DNA of 64,000 nucleotides from Synechocystis sp. PCC 7509 (GCF_000332075.2 NZ_ALVU02000001.1:2430324-2494323); one strand, 5' to 3'. Counted from the first letter of the stretch, positions 46,815 through 56,212 are shown. A program made the numbers and translations. The notes: generated by a model not told the origin, from the letters alone.

Positions 46815-48326
46815 TTACTCTCCGGCAACCATTGGCGATCGCCCATATAACTGAACTAAAGTTTTTAGAGCGTCGCTCAAATCCTCTGTCAAATCATCGT
46901 ATTGATAGCGCCATTGCCAATTGCCATCGCCAAAGCTAGGTACATTCATTCGCGCCTCAGTACCTAAACCGAGCAAATCTTGCATGGGAATAATTGCTTG
47001 ATTGCTTACGGAACTTAAAGCTAACCGAATCAAATCCCAGTGGATGCCATCAGGACTAATACAACCTAAATAGCGCTCTACTACTGCTTTTTCATGGTCT
47101 GACAGTTCGTTAAACCAACCTACCGTTGTATTGTTGTCGTGAGTGCCAGTATAAACAACACAATTGCGCTGGTAGTTGAAAGGCAAATAAGGATTACCAG
47201 GATCGGAACCAAAAGCAAATTGCAAAATTTTCATCCCTGGAAACTCAAATTCATCGCGCAAAGCATCGACTTCGGGCGTAATTACTCCCAAATCTTCCGC
47301 CATCACAGGCAACTTACCGAGCTTGTCGTTTAATACTTTAAATAACGCCGATCCGGGGGCTTCAACCCACTTACCATTTATTGCTGTAGTTTCACCCTGC
47401 GGTACTGCCCAGTAAGCCTCAAAGCCCCTAAAATGGTCAATTCTGATGATATCTACATAGTCAAGCATTGCTTGAAATCGCTGTACCCACCATTTAAAAT
47501 TTGAGGCTTGCAATTGCTCCCAGTTGTAGACCGGATTGCCCCACAATTGCCCAGTTTCGCTAAAATAATCTGGTGGAACTCCTGCCATTTGAGCGGCATT
47601 GCCATTTTCATCTAAGCAAAAATTTTCGGGATTCCCCCAAACATCGGCGCTATCGTGAGCTACATAAATGGGAATATCGCCGACAATTTCAATTCCGCGC
47701 ATATTGGCGTATTGCTTCAATGTTGACCATTGACGGAAAAACTCAAATTGAGTGTATTTGTAATAAAAAATTTTGTCCGCCAGTTTGCTGCGCCATTGTT
47801 CCAAGGCTTCGGGTTGTTTTTTAGCTAATTCTGACTCCCAAGTATGCCATCCGGCGTTTTGTTTAGCTTCTCTAATTGCCATAAATAAAGCATAGTCATC
47901 CAGCCAGTAAGCTTTAGTTTCGCAAAAGCCGGAAAACTCTTTTTGCTTTACGGGAGCGGCTTTAGTTTTAAAATTCTCGCAGGCTTTTTTCAACAACGGC
48001 ATTTTGATGTTGATTACCTGCTCAAAATCAACTTTTTGGCTGGGAAAATCAGGCAAATTAGCAAAATCTTCCTCTGCAAGTAATTCTTGTTCTAGCAAGG
48101 CTTCGGGACTAATTAGTAAAGGGTTTCCCGCCATCGCCGAATAAGACATATAGGGAGAATTGCCGTACCCTGTGGGCCCTACAGGTAATACTTGCCAGTA
48201 TTGCTGGTTGCTTTTTGCCAAAAAATCGATAAACTTGTAAGCTTCTAAACCCAAATCGCCAATCCCAAAGCGACCGGGAAAAGAAGTCGGATGAAGCAAA
48301 ATACCACTGGATCTAGGAAAAGGCAT
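46815..48326 (-). CDS. malQ: 4-alpha-glucanotransferase
   Basis: The GH77 enzyme of 503 residues transfers maltodextrin segments and takes part in glycogen metabolism. Its start PRSSGILLHPTSFPGRFGIGDLG is typical. Catalytic residues lie in RIDHFRGFEAYWAVP (Asp nucleophile), MAEDLGVITPEV (Glu acid/base) and YTGTHDNNTTVGW (transition-state Asp). The single-domain form is the plant/cyanobacterial disproportionating-enzyme type. It converges on the RodZ-like gene. There are no other glycogen genes nearby except the distant phosphoglucomutase-like gene. Confidence 0.96.
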   Translation of the reverse strand: MPFPRSSGILLHPTSFPGRFGIGDLGLEAYKFIDFLAKSNQQYWQVLPVGPTGYGNSPYMSYSAMAGNPLLISPEALLEQELLAEEDFANLPDFPSQKVDFEQVINIKMPLLKKACENFKTKAAPVKQKEFSGFCETKAYWLDDYALFMAIREAKQNAGWHTWESELAKKQPEALEQWRSKLADKIFYYKYTQFEFFRQWSTLKQYANMRGIEIVGDIPIYVAHDSADVWGNPENFCLDENGNAAQMAGVPPDYFSETGQLWGNPVYNWEQLQASNFKWWVQRFQAMLDYVDIIRIDHFRGFEAYWAVPQGETTAINGKWVEAPGSALFKVLNDKLGKLPVMAEDLGVITPEVDALRDEFEFPGMKILQFAFGSDPGNPYLPFNYQRNCVVYTGTHDNNTTVGWFNELSDHEKAVVERYLGCISPDGIHWDLIRLALSSVSNQAIIPMQDLLGLGTEARMNVPSFGDGNWQWRYQYDDLTEDLSDALKTLVQLYGRSPMVAGE

Positions 48327-48481
48327 AACTAAAATTGCGCTCTTAAAGCGATCGCCAAAAATTTATCATGGTACAAACCACTTGGAAACTATCTTAAGAC
48401 GTGGCGATCGCCCGGTTAATATAAATAACCTTAATCCCGTTCCCAAAAATATTGAATAATAGTAAAAATTCTCTTTTCCTA

Positions 48482-48913
48482 ATGACTTACCGCAATCCCG
48501 CTCCTACGGTTGACATTATTATTGAACTTGGCGATCGCCCCCATCGACCAATTATCCTTATAGAACGTCACAACGAGCCTTTAGGGTGGGCAATTCCTGG
48601 AGGTTTTATCGATTATGGGGAAAGCGCTGAAGTTGCAGCGAGGCGCGAAGCCTTAGAAGAAATTGGCTTAGAAATCGAATTAATCGAACAATTTCAGGTA
48701 TATTCCGACCCTAAACGCGATCCCCGCTCTCATACAATGAGCGTAGTATTTTTAGCAACAGCTACAGGAGATCCCCAAGCGGGAGATGATGCTAAAAGTT
48801 ATGGAATCTTTGAATCGTGGCGAATTCCTGCTAACTTATGCTTTGACCACGATCGCATTTTAAAGGATTATTGGCGTTACAGACATTACGGTATCCGTCC
48901 CCGTTTATCTTAG
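48482..48913 (+). CDS. Nudix hydrolase
   Basis: The start at ATG 48482 ([14 protein letters not shown]) is preferred; a TTG ten codons upstream is in frame. The 143-residue protein has the complete box [24 protein letters not shown] and an ADP-ribose-pyrophosphatase-like C-terminus ([16 protein letters not shown]). Likely substrates are ADP-ribose or NADH-type compounds. It opens a three-gene operon with ridA (6 bp gap) and the HAD gene (start overlaps the stop), suggesting a metabolite clean-up unit. Confidence 0.9.
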   Translation: MTYRNPAPTVDIIIELGDRPHRPIILIERHNEPLGWAIPGGFIDYGESAEVAARREALEEIGLEIELIEQFQVYSDPKRDPRSHTMSVVFLATATGDPQAGDDAKSYGIFESWRIPANLCFDHDRILKDYWRYRHYGIRPRLS

Positions 48914-48919
48914 AAATTT

Positions 48920-49309
48920 ATGAACAAACAAGTTATCAACACAGACCTTGCTCCCGCACCAGTAGGCCCTTACAATCAAGCAATCTCTGCAAGCGGACAA
49001 ATGCTATTTGTTTCCGGGCAAATTCCCCTCAATCCCAGTAACGGCGAACTTGTCGGCGATGGTGATATAACGGCGCAAACTCAGCAAGTGCTAACAAATC
49101 TTAAAGCTATACTTACCGCCGCCGGATTAACCTGCGAAAATGTGGTAAAGACTACAGTGTTTTTGGCAGATATGAATGATTTTGCCACAATGAACACTGT
49201 TTACAGTCAATACTTTACTGAAGCTACCGCTCCCGCTCGTGCTTGCGTGCAAGTTTCTCGTTTACCCAAAGATGTATTGGTAGAAATTGATTGTATTGCG
49301 GTAAGTTAA
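48920..49309 (+). CDS. ridA: RidA family enamine/imine deaminase
   Basis: The 129-residue YjgF/YER057c/UK114 protein hydrolyses reactive 2-aminoacrylate and related imines, protecting PLP enzymes. The signature region [22 protein letters not shown], with the conserved Arg, is complete, as are the Tyr in GPYNQAI and the LFVSGQIPL segment. It is trimeric in known relatives. It lies in the Nudix-ridA-HAD operon. Confidence 0.95.
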   Translation: MNKQVINTDLAPAPVGPYNQAISASGQMLFVSGQIPLNPSNGELVGDGDITAQTQQVLTNLKAILTAAGLTCENVVKTTVFLADMNDFATMNTVYSQYFTEATAPARACVQVSRLPKDVLVEIDCIAVS

Positions 49310-50082
49310 TGGCTGAGAAACTTCAAGCTTCCGGCGATATTAGCTTAATTGCTACCGATATGGATGGGACTTTAACCCAAGGAGGAAAATTTACCCCAGC
49401 TTTACTTCAAGCTTTTGCAGATTTAACAGCCGTAAATATTAAAATTATAGTTACAACGGGGCGCTCGGCGGGTTGGGTAAGCGGACTTGCGGCTTATTTA
49501 CCTATAGATGGTGCGATCGCCGAAAATGGCGGTTTGTACTACCATAATGGGGAGCAATTACCTGTACTCCTAAGCTCCATAACTGATTTAACTAGCCATA
49601 GACAGCAGTTAAAGGGGATTTTTCAAAAACTCCAATTAGAATTTCCTTCTATCCAAGAATCGGCGGATAATCGTTTTCGTTTAACGGATTGGACTTTTGA
49701 TGTAAAACCTTTGCGGGTAGAAGAATTACAACAATTAGGACAATTATGTATTCAATTGGGTTGGGGTTTTACTTACAGCAACGTGCAGTGCCATATTAAA
49801 CCCCTCAGCCAAGATAAAGCCGCCGGATTAATTCAAGTTTTGCGCGATTATTTTCCGCAATTTAGCTTAGAACAAGTTGTGACCGTCGGCGATAGTCCCA
49901 ATGATGAAAGCTTATTTAATCCCAGCTATTTCAAGCATTCTGTTGGTGTTGCGAACGTGCGAGACTATGCAAACCAAATGCAGCATCAGCCTACCTACAT
50001 TACAAACGCCGCCGAAGGGGAGGGATTTTGCGAATTAGTTGCTTATTTAGTCAAAAATAAACTTACATATCTAAACCAATAA
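49309..50082 (+). CDS. HAD-superfamily phosphatase, Cof type
   Basis: The ATG at 49309 overlaps the ridA stop as TAATG, a translational coupling arrangement. Motif I is IATDMDGTLT, motif II VTTGRS, and motif IV GDSPNDESLF. A C2-type cap domain lies between (about residues 80-190). The 257-residue protein probably dephosphorylates sugar phosphates or nucleotides. Some cyanobacterial Cof-type proteins are linked to sucrose or mannosylglycerate phosphatases, but nothing here fixes the substrate. Confidence 0.88.
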   Translation: MAEKLQASGDISLIATDMDGTLTQGGKFTPALLQAFADLTAVNIKIIVTTGRSAGWVSGLAAYLPIDGAIAENGGLYYHNGEQLPVLLSSITDLTSHRQQLKGIFQKLQLEFPSIQESADNRFRLTDWTFDVKPLRVEELQQLGQLCIQLGWGFTYSNVQCHIKPLSQDKAAGLIQVLRDYFPQFSLEQVVTVGDSPNDESLFNPSYFKHSVGVANVRDYANQMQHQPTYITNAAEGEGFCELVAYLVKNKLTYLNQ

Positions 50083-50385
50083 TTGCAATATCTGGTGAAT
50101 GCTCTACAGTAAATTGATAAGATAATTCTTGCTGAGATTGTGCTGGTAGTGCGATCGCCCATTCTAATACACCCATTTCCCCTAATTGAATCTGCGGATT
50201 GCTACGGTTGAGACGTACTTTAATTTGTTCGTTGCGGCTAACTGGTAATTGCTCAGTTATTTTTAGATTTGCAGCTCGTTCCAATAAATTTGTAACTTTT
50301 AGCCTGTAAGCATAAGTAATCCGCCGTTGGCTACCTAACAACTTTTTGTCTACCTGGCGTTCCACTAAATCTCGTTCTATTTTTA
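50063..50385 (-). pseudogene. C-terminal remnant of a MuiA/DUF4139-family gene
   Basis: The frame encodes about 107 residues (KIERDLVERQVDKKLLGSQR onward) that match the C-terminal end of mucoidy-inhibitor A-like proteins with a DUF4139 domain, ending HSPDIAIIGLDM. Full proteins have over 500 residues. Reading upstream, homology stops where the IS200/IS605 end begins (near 50386-50400), and an in-frame TAG follows. The missing N-terminal part is not found beyond the other IS end either. The start GTG at 50365 is fortuitous. The gene was therefore truncated by the insertion plus a deletion. It overlaps the HAD gene end by 20 bp. Confidence 0.8.
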
Positions 50386-50441
50386 GCTAATTCACCGGAA
50401 TCCCCTCGCTGTCTCTTAGCAGCGTCGGGATGGATAGGTGG

Positions 50442-50474
50442 TTAAATGTAATAGCTCGATGCTATTACATTTAA
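50442..50474 (-). terminator. Perfect 14-bp hairpin at the tnpA 3' end
   Basis: TTAAATGTAATAGC and GCTATTACATTTAA flank a 5-nt loop, overlapping the tnpA stop codon. It probably terminates or insulates tnpA from outside transcription; TnpA can also bind such subterminal hairpins. Confidence 0.6.
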
Positions 50475-50878
50475 CACTTCATTGAGTCCTGCTGTTGTAC
50501 ATATTGCTTTAACTGCTCTACCGTTACTCCGCCGCAAGAAGCAATAAAGTAAGCAGAATGCCAAAAGACAGATTGCAAGTATTCTTTGGCTACAACATCC
50601 GCAAACTCCTTACGAATATATAGACTACTTACAGTTTTGAGATTATTTACAAACTTGGACAATTGCATTTGTGGGTAGTAGCCAAATAACAAATGCACGT
50701 GGTCTTGTTCGCCGTTAAACTCCACTACTTCACAACCCCACTTTTGGCAAAGCTGCTCAAATATCTCGCCCAAGCGGGTAAGCATTGCCGCGTTAATTAC
50801 TTTACGTCGATATTTTGTTGTAAGCACTAGATGCGCTTTAAGGTCTGAAACTGCCCTAGAGTGTGATTTATATGCCAT
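50471..50878 (-). CDS. tnpA: IS200/IS605 Y1 transposase TnpA
   Basis: The 135-residue HUH single-tyrosine transposase is complete. The HUH motif is in DHVHLLFGY near residue 59 and the nucleophile Tyr is in QLKQYVQQQ near residue 126. KAHLVLTTKYRRKV at the N-terminus is typical. It excises and inserts the element as single-stranded DNA during replication, recognising hairpins at the ends. It is divergent from tnpB with about 34 bp between the starts. Confidence 0.95.
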   Translation of the reverse strand: MAYKSHSRAVSDLKAHLVLTTKYRRKVINAAMLTRLGEIFEQLCQKWGCEVVEFNGEQDHVHLLFGYYPQMQLSKFVNNLKTVSSLYIRKEFADVVAKEYLQSVFWHSAYFIASCGGVTVEQLKQYVQQQDSMKC

Positions 50879-50912
50879 TTACATTTTAAGCACCAGTCGA
50901 TAAGATTATGAC

Positions 50913-52184
50913 ATGAATATATCGCACCAGTACAAATTACTTCCAACCCAAGCGCAAAAAGCCATCATGAATAGATGGCTAGATATGTGCAGAGCGGAAT
51001 ATAACTACTTGCTGGCAGAGCGGTTTGATTGGTGGGAGAAAAACCGAAATGATGTAAATAGTTGTCCTTTAATTTGTCATCTTCCCGAACTAAAAGATAA
51101 CCCCAACTACTACTCTCAAAAACGCGCTCTAGTTACTTTAAAGCAAGAACGCCCTTGGTATAAAGACGTTCATTCTCAGGTACTTCAAGACTGCGCAAAA
51201 CGAGTTAAATTAGCTTTTGATAGGTTTATCAAAGGCGATTGTAACGGGAATCGTAGCGGTAAACCACGTTTTAAAGCACTGAATCGTTATAGGTCATTTA
51301 CCTATACGCAAATAACTGGCGGGGATATTACTGGAAATGCGATTAACTTGTCTAAAGTAGGCAAAGTCAAGTTAATTCTGCATAGACCTATCCCTGATGG
51401 ATTTATAGCTAAGACTGCTATCATCAGCAAAAAATCTGATGGATGGTATGTAACGATCTCTTTGGCTGACGAATCTGTGCCAGATATCAAAATAGATGTT
51501 ACCCCCACCAAAGAAAATAGTGTTGCCTTAGACCTAGGGTTAGAGAAATTTGCGGCTTTGAGTACGGGTAAATTTATTGATATACCGCAGTATTTTCGGT
51601 GCAGCGAGGATAAATGTGCTTTATTGCAGCAAAAAGTTTCTACCAGAAAAAAAGGTAGCAGGGCAAAGAAGCTATTGAACCGTAAGGTTGGCAAGTTGCA
51701 CCAAAAGATTGCAAGACAACGCAAGCAGTTTCATTTTGAGGCGGCGGGTAAAATCCTTACGAATGCTGATGTAGTTTTCGTTGAAAATCTGAAAGTTAGA
51801 AATATGTCCAAACGCGCCAAACCTAAGCAGGACGAAACGGGCAAGTTTCTGCATAATGGTCAAGCGGCAAAGTCTGGACTGAACAAAAGTATTGCTGATG
51901 CTGGATGGGCAAGTTTTCTTGATATTCTATCTTTCAAAGCTGAAAAAGCTGGTCAGAAAGTTGTCAAAGTTGACCCCTACGGAACTTCACAGCATTGCTC
52001 AACTTGCCTGAACAAAGTCCCGAAAGACCTATCGGAGCGTTGGCACTCCTGCCCTAGCTGCTCTTTATCAATCGACCGGGATACTAACAGCGCAATTCTA
52101 ATCAAAAAACTGGGGCTGGATGTCTCCCTCAGTATAAAACGCTCAACTCGCAAGGGGAGAGAAGCCCACGCTGTCCTCTCTTAG
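50913..52184 (+). CDS. tnpB: TnpB RNA-guided nuclease of IS605-type element
   Basis: The 423-residue protein starts with the wedge-domain HTH (LLPTQAQKAIMNRWLDMCRAEYNYL). RuvC motifs are intact: Asp in ALDLGLEKFA, Glu in VFVENLKV, and Asp in SIDRDTNSA. The zinc ribbon has CSTC and CPSC pairs. TnpB is the ancestor of Cas12 and cuts DNA at a TAM-flanked target using a guide RNA (omega/reRNA) read from the element's right end, favouring retention of the IS. The conserved hairpin at 52165-52197 fits the end of such an RNA. The last 25 residues are basic and overlap it. Confidence 0.94.
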   Translation: MNISHQYKLLPTQAQKAIMNRWLDMCRAEYNYLLAERFDWWEKNRNDVNSCPLICHLPELKDNPNYYSQKRALVTLKQERPWYKDVHSQVLQDCAKRVKLAFDRFIKGDCNGNRSGKPRFKALNRYRSFTYTQITGGDITGNAINLSKVGKVKLILHRPIPDGFIAKTAIISKKSDGWYVTISLADESVPDIKIDVTPTKENSVALDLGLEKFAALSTGKFIDIPQYFRCSEDKCALLQQKVSTRKKGSRAKKLLNRKVGKLHQKIARQRKQFHFEAAGKILTNADVVFVENLKVRNMSKRAKPKQDETGKFLHNGQAAKSGLNKSIADAGWASFLDILSFKAEKAGQKVVKVDPYGTSQHCSTCLNKVPKDLSERWHSCPSCSLSIDRDTNSAILIKKLGLDVSLSIKRSTRKGREAHAVLS

Positions 52185-52197
52185 AGGCGGCGCTGGG
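52165..52197 (+). ncRNA. Right-end hairpin, likely 3' scaffold of the TnpB guide RNA
   Basis: CCCA/TGGG, CGCTG/CGGCG and CCTCT/AGAGG pair in order with single-base bulges around CTT. It overlaps the tnpB stop and lies just inside the right end of the IS, where omega RNA scaffolds end and the guide begins. The 5' end of the RNA cannot be placed. Confidence 0.5.
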
Positions 52198-52248
52198 AGT
52201 ACATCACCTTTAACAGCATAGCTAAGGTTTTTTACTAAAATAGGCACG

Positions 52249-53061
52249 TTACGTTTTTTGTTTAAAACCTTGTCTAAATACCCACTGCATCAACCCAGGA
52301 AACAAGCTGTAAGCGACGGTTGACAACTTCGCTGAACCTACCAAAACCTCAGAACGTTGATTTTTAACTCCATCCCAAATTGCTTTGGCTACATCCTCCG
52401 GCTTTTCGACTACAGGAGTGCTTAGAACTTGGTTAAGTTGATTTCGCCGCGCTTCAATATCTTGCGCGTCTTTTCCTCTAAAAATCGCCCGTTCCATTAA
52501 GCTACTTTTAATTACACTGGGATAAACACCGCAGACATGAATGTTTTTGGGTTTCAATTCCGAGTGCATTGCGTCCGTTAAACCCGCAAGCGCAAACTTG
52601 CTAGTAGAGTAAGGAACTAAATAAGGAATTGGCACTTTACCGCCAATAGAAATTACATTTACTATTGTGCCGCTACCTTTAGCAATCATCGCTGGGAGTA
52701 GAGCATGAATTGTATGAATATATCCCCATAAATTTGTATCTATAGTTTGATGCCAATCTTCTAAAGAAAAATCTTCCACAGTCCCCGAACTATAAATACC
52801 TGCATTATTAACTAATACATCAATGCTGCCATATTCTGCCAAGGCTTTATTAGCTAAATTAGCTACTTGTTGAGGATCTTTGACATCACAAGAAATACTT
52901 AAAACTTTTTGACCTAAAGCTTGCACTTCCTGCGCTGTAGCAGTTAAGATTTCTACTCGCCGAGAAGCTAGAACAAGATTATAACCGTTTTGGGCAAATA
53001 AAATCGCCGTTGCTTTGCCGATTCCTTGGGAAGCACCAGTAATTAAAACTGTAGGAGACAT
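52249..53061 (-). CDS. Short-chain dehydrogenase/reductase
   Basis: This is a classical SDR of 270 residues with TGASQGIG near residue 8, SRR at the NADP-selecting position, NNAG near 88, the Ser in NVISIGG and YSTSK near 150. The C-terminal extension (RSEVLVGSAKLSTVAYSLFPGLMQWVFRQGF) is hydrophobic and typical of the SDR group acting on lipids or long-chain substrates. It lies between the IS right end and the crtW promoter region. Confidence 0.9.
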   Translation of the reverse strand: MSPTVLITGASQGIGKATAILFAQNGYNLVLASRRVEILTATAQEVQALGQKVLSISCDVKDPQQVANLANKALAEYGSIDVLVNNAGIYSSGTVEDFSLEDWHQTIDTNLWGYIHTIHALLPAMIAKGSGTIVNVISIGGKVPIPYLVPYSTSKFALAGLTDAMHSELKPKNIHVCGVYPSVIKSSLMERAIFRGKDAQDIEARRNQLNQVLSTPVVEKPEDVAKAIWDGVKNQRSEVLVGSAKLSTVAYSLFPGLMQWVFRQGFKQKT

Positions 53062-53467
53062 ACCTATACAAATATTTGTTCTACTAATATCTAATAATTC
53101 CTGGCAACTTCTTTCTACCTCTCTCCCTTGGTAGACTTTTTAAATTATGGTTGATTGAGTATTGATGTTTTTACTTGTTACTTTTATCTAAGCCTATATT
53201 GTTAACTCTGAAAATCGTACTTTATTGATTTATTGCAAATTATGTAGTATAAGTATATACTTACACCGAGCAGCCAAAACCTAAATAATTAATTACTATC
53301 CTAAGCTGACTTCAAACTATTTTATAGGTTCAAGACTTTGAAAGCTAAGTAGGGATTGTTTGGGAAAATAGAAAATGAGTGTACCTCAAGGCAGACAATT
53401 AAGTATGGTTGCCAAGATAAGATAATAAAATGATAAAATTTATCCTGCAATCATAGAAAATACGCGA
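53062..53467. other. Intergenic region upstream of crtW
   Basis: AT-rich, about 400 bp. It contains a perfect 14-bp palindrome TAAGTATATACTTA at 53250-53263, listed separately, and a GATAAAATTTATC-like inverted repeat near 53434, about 30 bp before crtW. A 16-codon frame starting near 53377 could be a leader peptide but has no support. No RNA class is recognised. Confidence 0.4.
53250..53263. promoter_or_regulatory. 14-bp perfect palindrome, possible operator
   Basis: TAAGTATATACTTA lies midway between the divergent SDR and crtW genes. Symmetry and position suit a dimeric repressor, but the motif matches no cyanobacterial consensus I know, and an AT-rich palindrome can occur by chance. Confidence 0.25.
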
Positions 53468-54202
53468 ATGGTAAGTAGTAAAAATTCGTATAGTGGGCTT
53501 TTGGTCGCTTTTACCGTTATTGGTATATGGGCATCAAGCTGGTGTTTATTAATGTCTATCGATGTATTGGAAACTAATAACTTATTACTTTTACCACTAA
53601 TTGCCTTACAAACGTTCCTTTATACAGGGTTGTTTATAACTGCTCATGATGCCATGCACGGAGCGGTATTTCCTAGCAATCTAAAAATAAATAACTTTAT
53701 TGGTGCTTTATCAGTAGGTTTGTATGCACTTTTTGATTACGAAAAATTGCAAAAAAAACACTGGCTTCATCATCATAATCCCGCCAGCGAATTAGATCCA
53801 GATTTTCATAACAGCAAACATAAAAACTTCTTTGCTTGGTACTTTTATTTTATGTTGCGTTATTGGAGTTGGACGCGGTTATTATCATTAATGGCTTTAT
53901 ATAATGTCATTCTTTTTACATTCCATATTCCCGAAAAAAACCTAACTTTATTTTGGGTTCTCCCCTCAGTTTTAAGTTCTGTGCAATTATTTTATTTTGG
54001 GACATTTACACCCCATAAAGAGCCAGAGGGCGGCTATAAAAATGTTCATTGCGCTCAAACAAATCCCTTACCTACCTGGCTATCATTTATTACTTGCTAT
54101 CATTTTGGCTATCATTACGAACACCACGAACACCCTGCTGTTCCTTGGTGGGGATTGCCCAAAGTTTACCAAAACCAGCGCGAAAAAGTCTTAAGTATCT
54201 AA
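53468..54202 (+). CDS. crtW: Beta-carotene ketolase
   Basis: This membrane di-iron oxygenase has 244 residues and introduces keto groups at C4/C4' of beta-carotene, giving echinenone or canthaxanthin, the ligands of orange carotenoid protein. The His clusters are intact: HDAMH near residue 59, HHHNP near 100, and HYEHHEHP near 220. Four hydrophobic helices fit the fatty-acid-hydroxylase-like fold. thiD starts 10 bp after the stop, so the two are probably co-transcribed although metabolically unrelated. Confidence 0.95.
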   Translation: MVSSKNSYSGLLVAFTVIGIWASSWCLLMSIDVLETNNLLLLPLIALQTFLYTGLFITAHDAMHGAVFPSNLKINNFIGALSVGLYALFDYEKLQKKHWLHHHNPASELDPDFHNSKHKNFFAWYFYFMLRYWSWTRLLSLMALYNVILFTFHIPEKNLTLFWVLPSVLSSVQLFYFGTFTPHKEPEGGYKNVHCAQTNPLPTWLSFITCYHFGYHYEHHEHPAVPWWGLPKVYQNQREKVLSI

Positions 54203-54212
54203 CTAAAAATTT

Positions 54213-55013
54213 GTGGTAAAAGTTGCTTTAACAATTGCCGGATCTGATAGTGGCGGGGGTGCAGGGATTCAAGCCGATTTACGCACCTTTGCTGTTCATT
54301 GCGTACACGGAACTAGCGCTGTAACGTGCGTTACCGCGCAAAATACTTTAGGAGTCACCCGTGTAGATGCTTTGCCTGTAGAATCGGTAGTAGCGCAGAT
54401 GTGGGCAGTAGTAGAAGATATTGGCGTACAAGCGGCGAAAACAGGAATGCTGCTAAATCAAGAAATTATTGCCGCCGTAGCCGAGCAAGTAGAAAGTTTA
54501 AAAATTGCTAACTTAGTAGTAGATCCGGTAATGGTGTCGCGGACTGGGGCGCAGTTAATTGATAATAGCGCGATCGCATCTATGCGCGATCTTTTAATCC
54601 CCCAAGCAATCATAGTTACACCCAACTGCTACGAAGCCCAAATACTGACGGGTTTAGAAATTCATACTCTAGACGCGATGCAACAAGCCGCTAGAAGCAT
54701 ATACAACCAAGGTGCAAAGGCGGTATTAGTCAAGGGTGGAGGGATGAAGGGCGACTTACGCGGCGTTGACGTGTGGTTTGATGGACAACAGATGGAAACT
54801 TTGACTACAAAAGCTGTAGATACAAATAATACTCATGGTACAGGGTGTACATTGTCCGCAGCGATCGCCGCTAACTTAGCTTTGTCTCAGGATTTGTTCA
54901 CTGCGGTAGAAAGCGCGAAAAGTTATGTTACTACTGCTTTGCAACACGCGTTGAATATTGGGAAAGGACAAGGGCCTGTAGGACATTTTTTTGCCCTTTG
55001 TGGCGAAAAGTAG
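54213..55013 (+). CDS. thiD: Hydroxymethylpyrimidine/phosphomethylpyrimidine kinase
   Basis: This ribokinase-fold enzyme has 266 residues and performs both phosphorylations of the thiamine pyrimidine moiety. The start GTG gives MVKVALTIAGSDSGGGAGIQADL. VKTGML-like AAKTGMLL, VDPVMVSRTGAQL and the ATP-site NTHGTGCTLSAAIAANL are present. It follows crtW by 10 bp. No TPP riboswitch is seen upstream. Confidence 0.96.
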   Translation: MVKVALTIAGSDSGGGAGIQADLRTFAVHCVHGTSAVTCVTAQNTLGVTRVDALPVESVVAQMWAVVEDIGVQAAKTGMLLNQEIIAAVAEQVESLKIANLVVDPVMVSRTGAQLIDNSAIASMRDLLIPQAIIVTPNCYEAQILTGLEIHTLDAMQQAARSIYNQGAKAVLVKGGGMKGDLRGVDVWFDGQQMETLTTKAVDTNNTHGTGCTLSAAIAANLALSQDLFTAVESAKSYVTTALQHALNIGKGQGPVGHFFALCGEK

Positions 55014-55161
55014 GAGAAAGTTTAAAAATTTCTACATTTTTAGCAAAATAACGTTTAAATTGTGATGATTTCCAGTATGGTTGGGCATAGTCTTAAAGAC
55101 TAGCTGTAGTTAGTTCCAAATCTAGCCATAGCGTGATATCTACCTATAAGCAAATTCATAA

Positions 55162-55668
55162 ATGCGATCGCGCCCTACCCCCGAAGATCAAAACTTACCG
55201 CAACCTAATGTAGCCTACGCGCCCTCTATACCCGTCTCGGTGTATAAAGAATTAGCCATACAATTGCAAGCGTCTAAAGCGTTGTCTGAGGCTTTAAATG
55301 CTCAAAATCAGCAATTACTAAGACAAAATCAACAATTGCAACAAGAACTAAATAAAGCTATCGAGTCAGTTGTGTATTGGCGACAGATAAATAACGCTCA
55401 AAAAACTCCCGATCGTTCTTTCGAGCAAACCCAATCAGTTGACCATAATTCGTCGCCATCAGCTTATGGTTCATTACCTTTTCTCCCCAAACCTACCAAA
55501 ATAGCTCCTGTAATTAGCGAACAAGAACAAGGGCGCTATCGTCGTCCATCGCCCGCAAGTGACGCAAAAATTAGCAGTTGGTCCTTGGCGATCGCGATTG
55601 GATTAATTATGGTGACAGCTTTTGGCGCAGGCTATTTTATGATGCGTCCTTTGGTGCGTAGTCGATAA
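55162..55668 (+). CDS. Conserved cyanobacterial coiled-coil protein with C-terminal membrane helix
   Basis: The 168-residue protein has a Gln/Asn-rich coiled coil (about residues 25-75, with QNQQL repeats), a Pro/Ser-rich disordered middle and one hydrophobic segment near the C-terminus (LAIAIGLIMVTAFGAGYFMM). It would be tail-anchored with the coil in the cytoplasm. I recognise the type but no function. It stands alone between thiD and glnB. Confidence 0.75.
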   Translation: MRSRPTPEDQNLPQPNVAYAPSIPVSVYKELAIQLQASKALSEALNAQNQQLLRQNQQLQQELNKAIESVVYWRQINNAQKTPDRSFEQTQSVDHNSSPSAYGSLPFLPKPTKIAPVISEQEQGRYRRPSPASDAKISSWSLAIAIGLIMVTAFGAGYFMMRPLVRSR

Positions 55669-55854
55669 CTTTAGACAAATTGTATTAGTTGTTACGCATT
55701 GCTTACACGATTGAATGATATTTAAGTCCAAGAGTATTAAATAGGCTAGGACTAGCGCGTTTAATTTATCACAATTTGGATTAGAGAAATATTCTAGTAT
55801 TGTACCGATGGAAATACTTGGTAAACTCTCATAATAAAGTGCTACACGCAGTAA

Positions 55855-56205
<351 letters not shown>

Positions 56206-56212
56206 GAAAAAT

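Larger units (their letters stand above)
50387..52215. mobile_element. IS200/IS605-family insertion sequence
   Basis: Divergent tnpA (minus) and tnpB (plus) are flanked by subterminal hairpins rather than inverted repeats. At the left, ATCCC/GGGAT with CGCTG/CAGCG lies at 50400-50431. At the right, a larger hairpin overlaps the tnpB stop (52165-52197). Exact ends are uncertain by about 20 bp. Both genes are intact. IS200/IS605 elements move as single-strand circles without target duplication. The element sits against a truncated DUF4139 gene. Confidence 0.88.

Noticed and set aside
55802-55817. NtcA site upstream of glnB
   Set aside because: GTA and TAC are separated by 10 nt instead of 8, and the distance to the nearest CATAAT (-10 like) is about 12 nt, not the expected 20-22.
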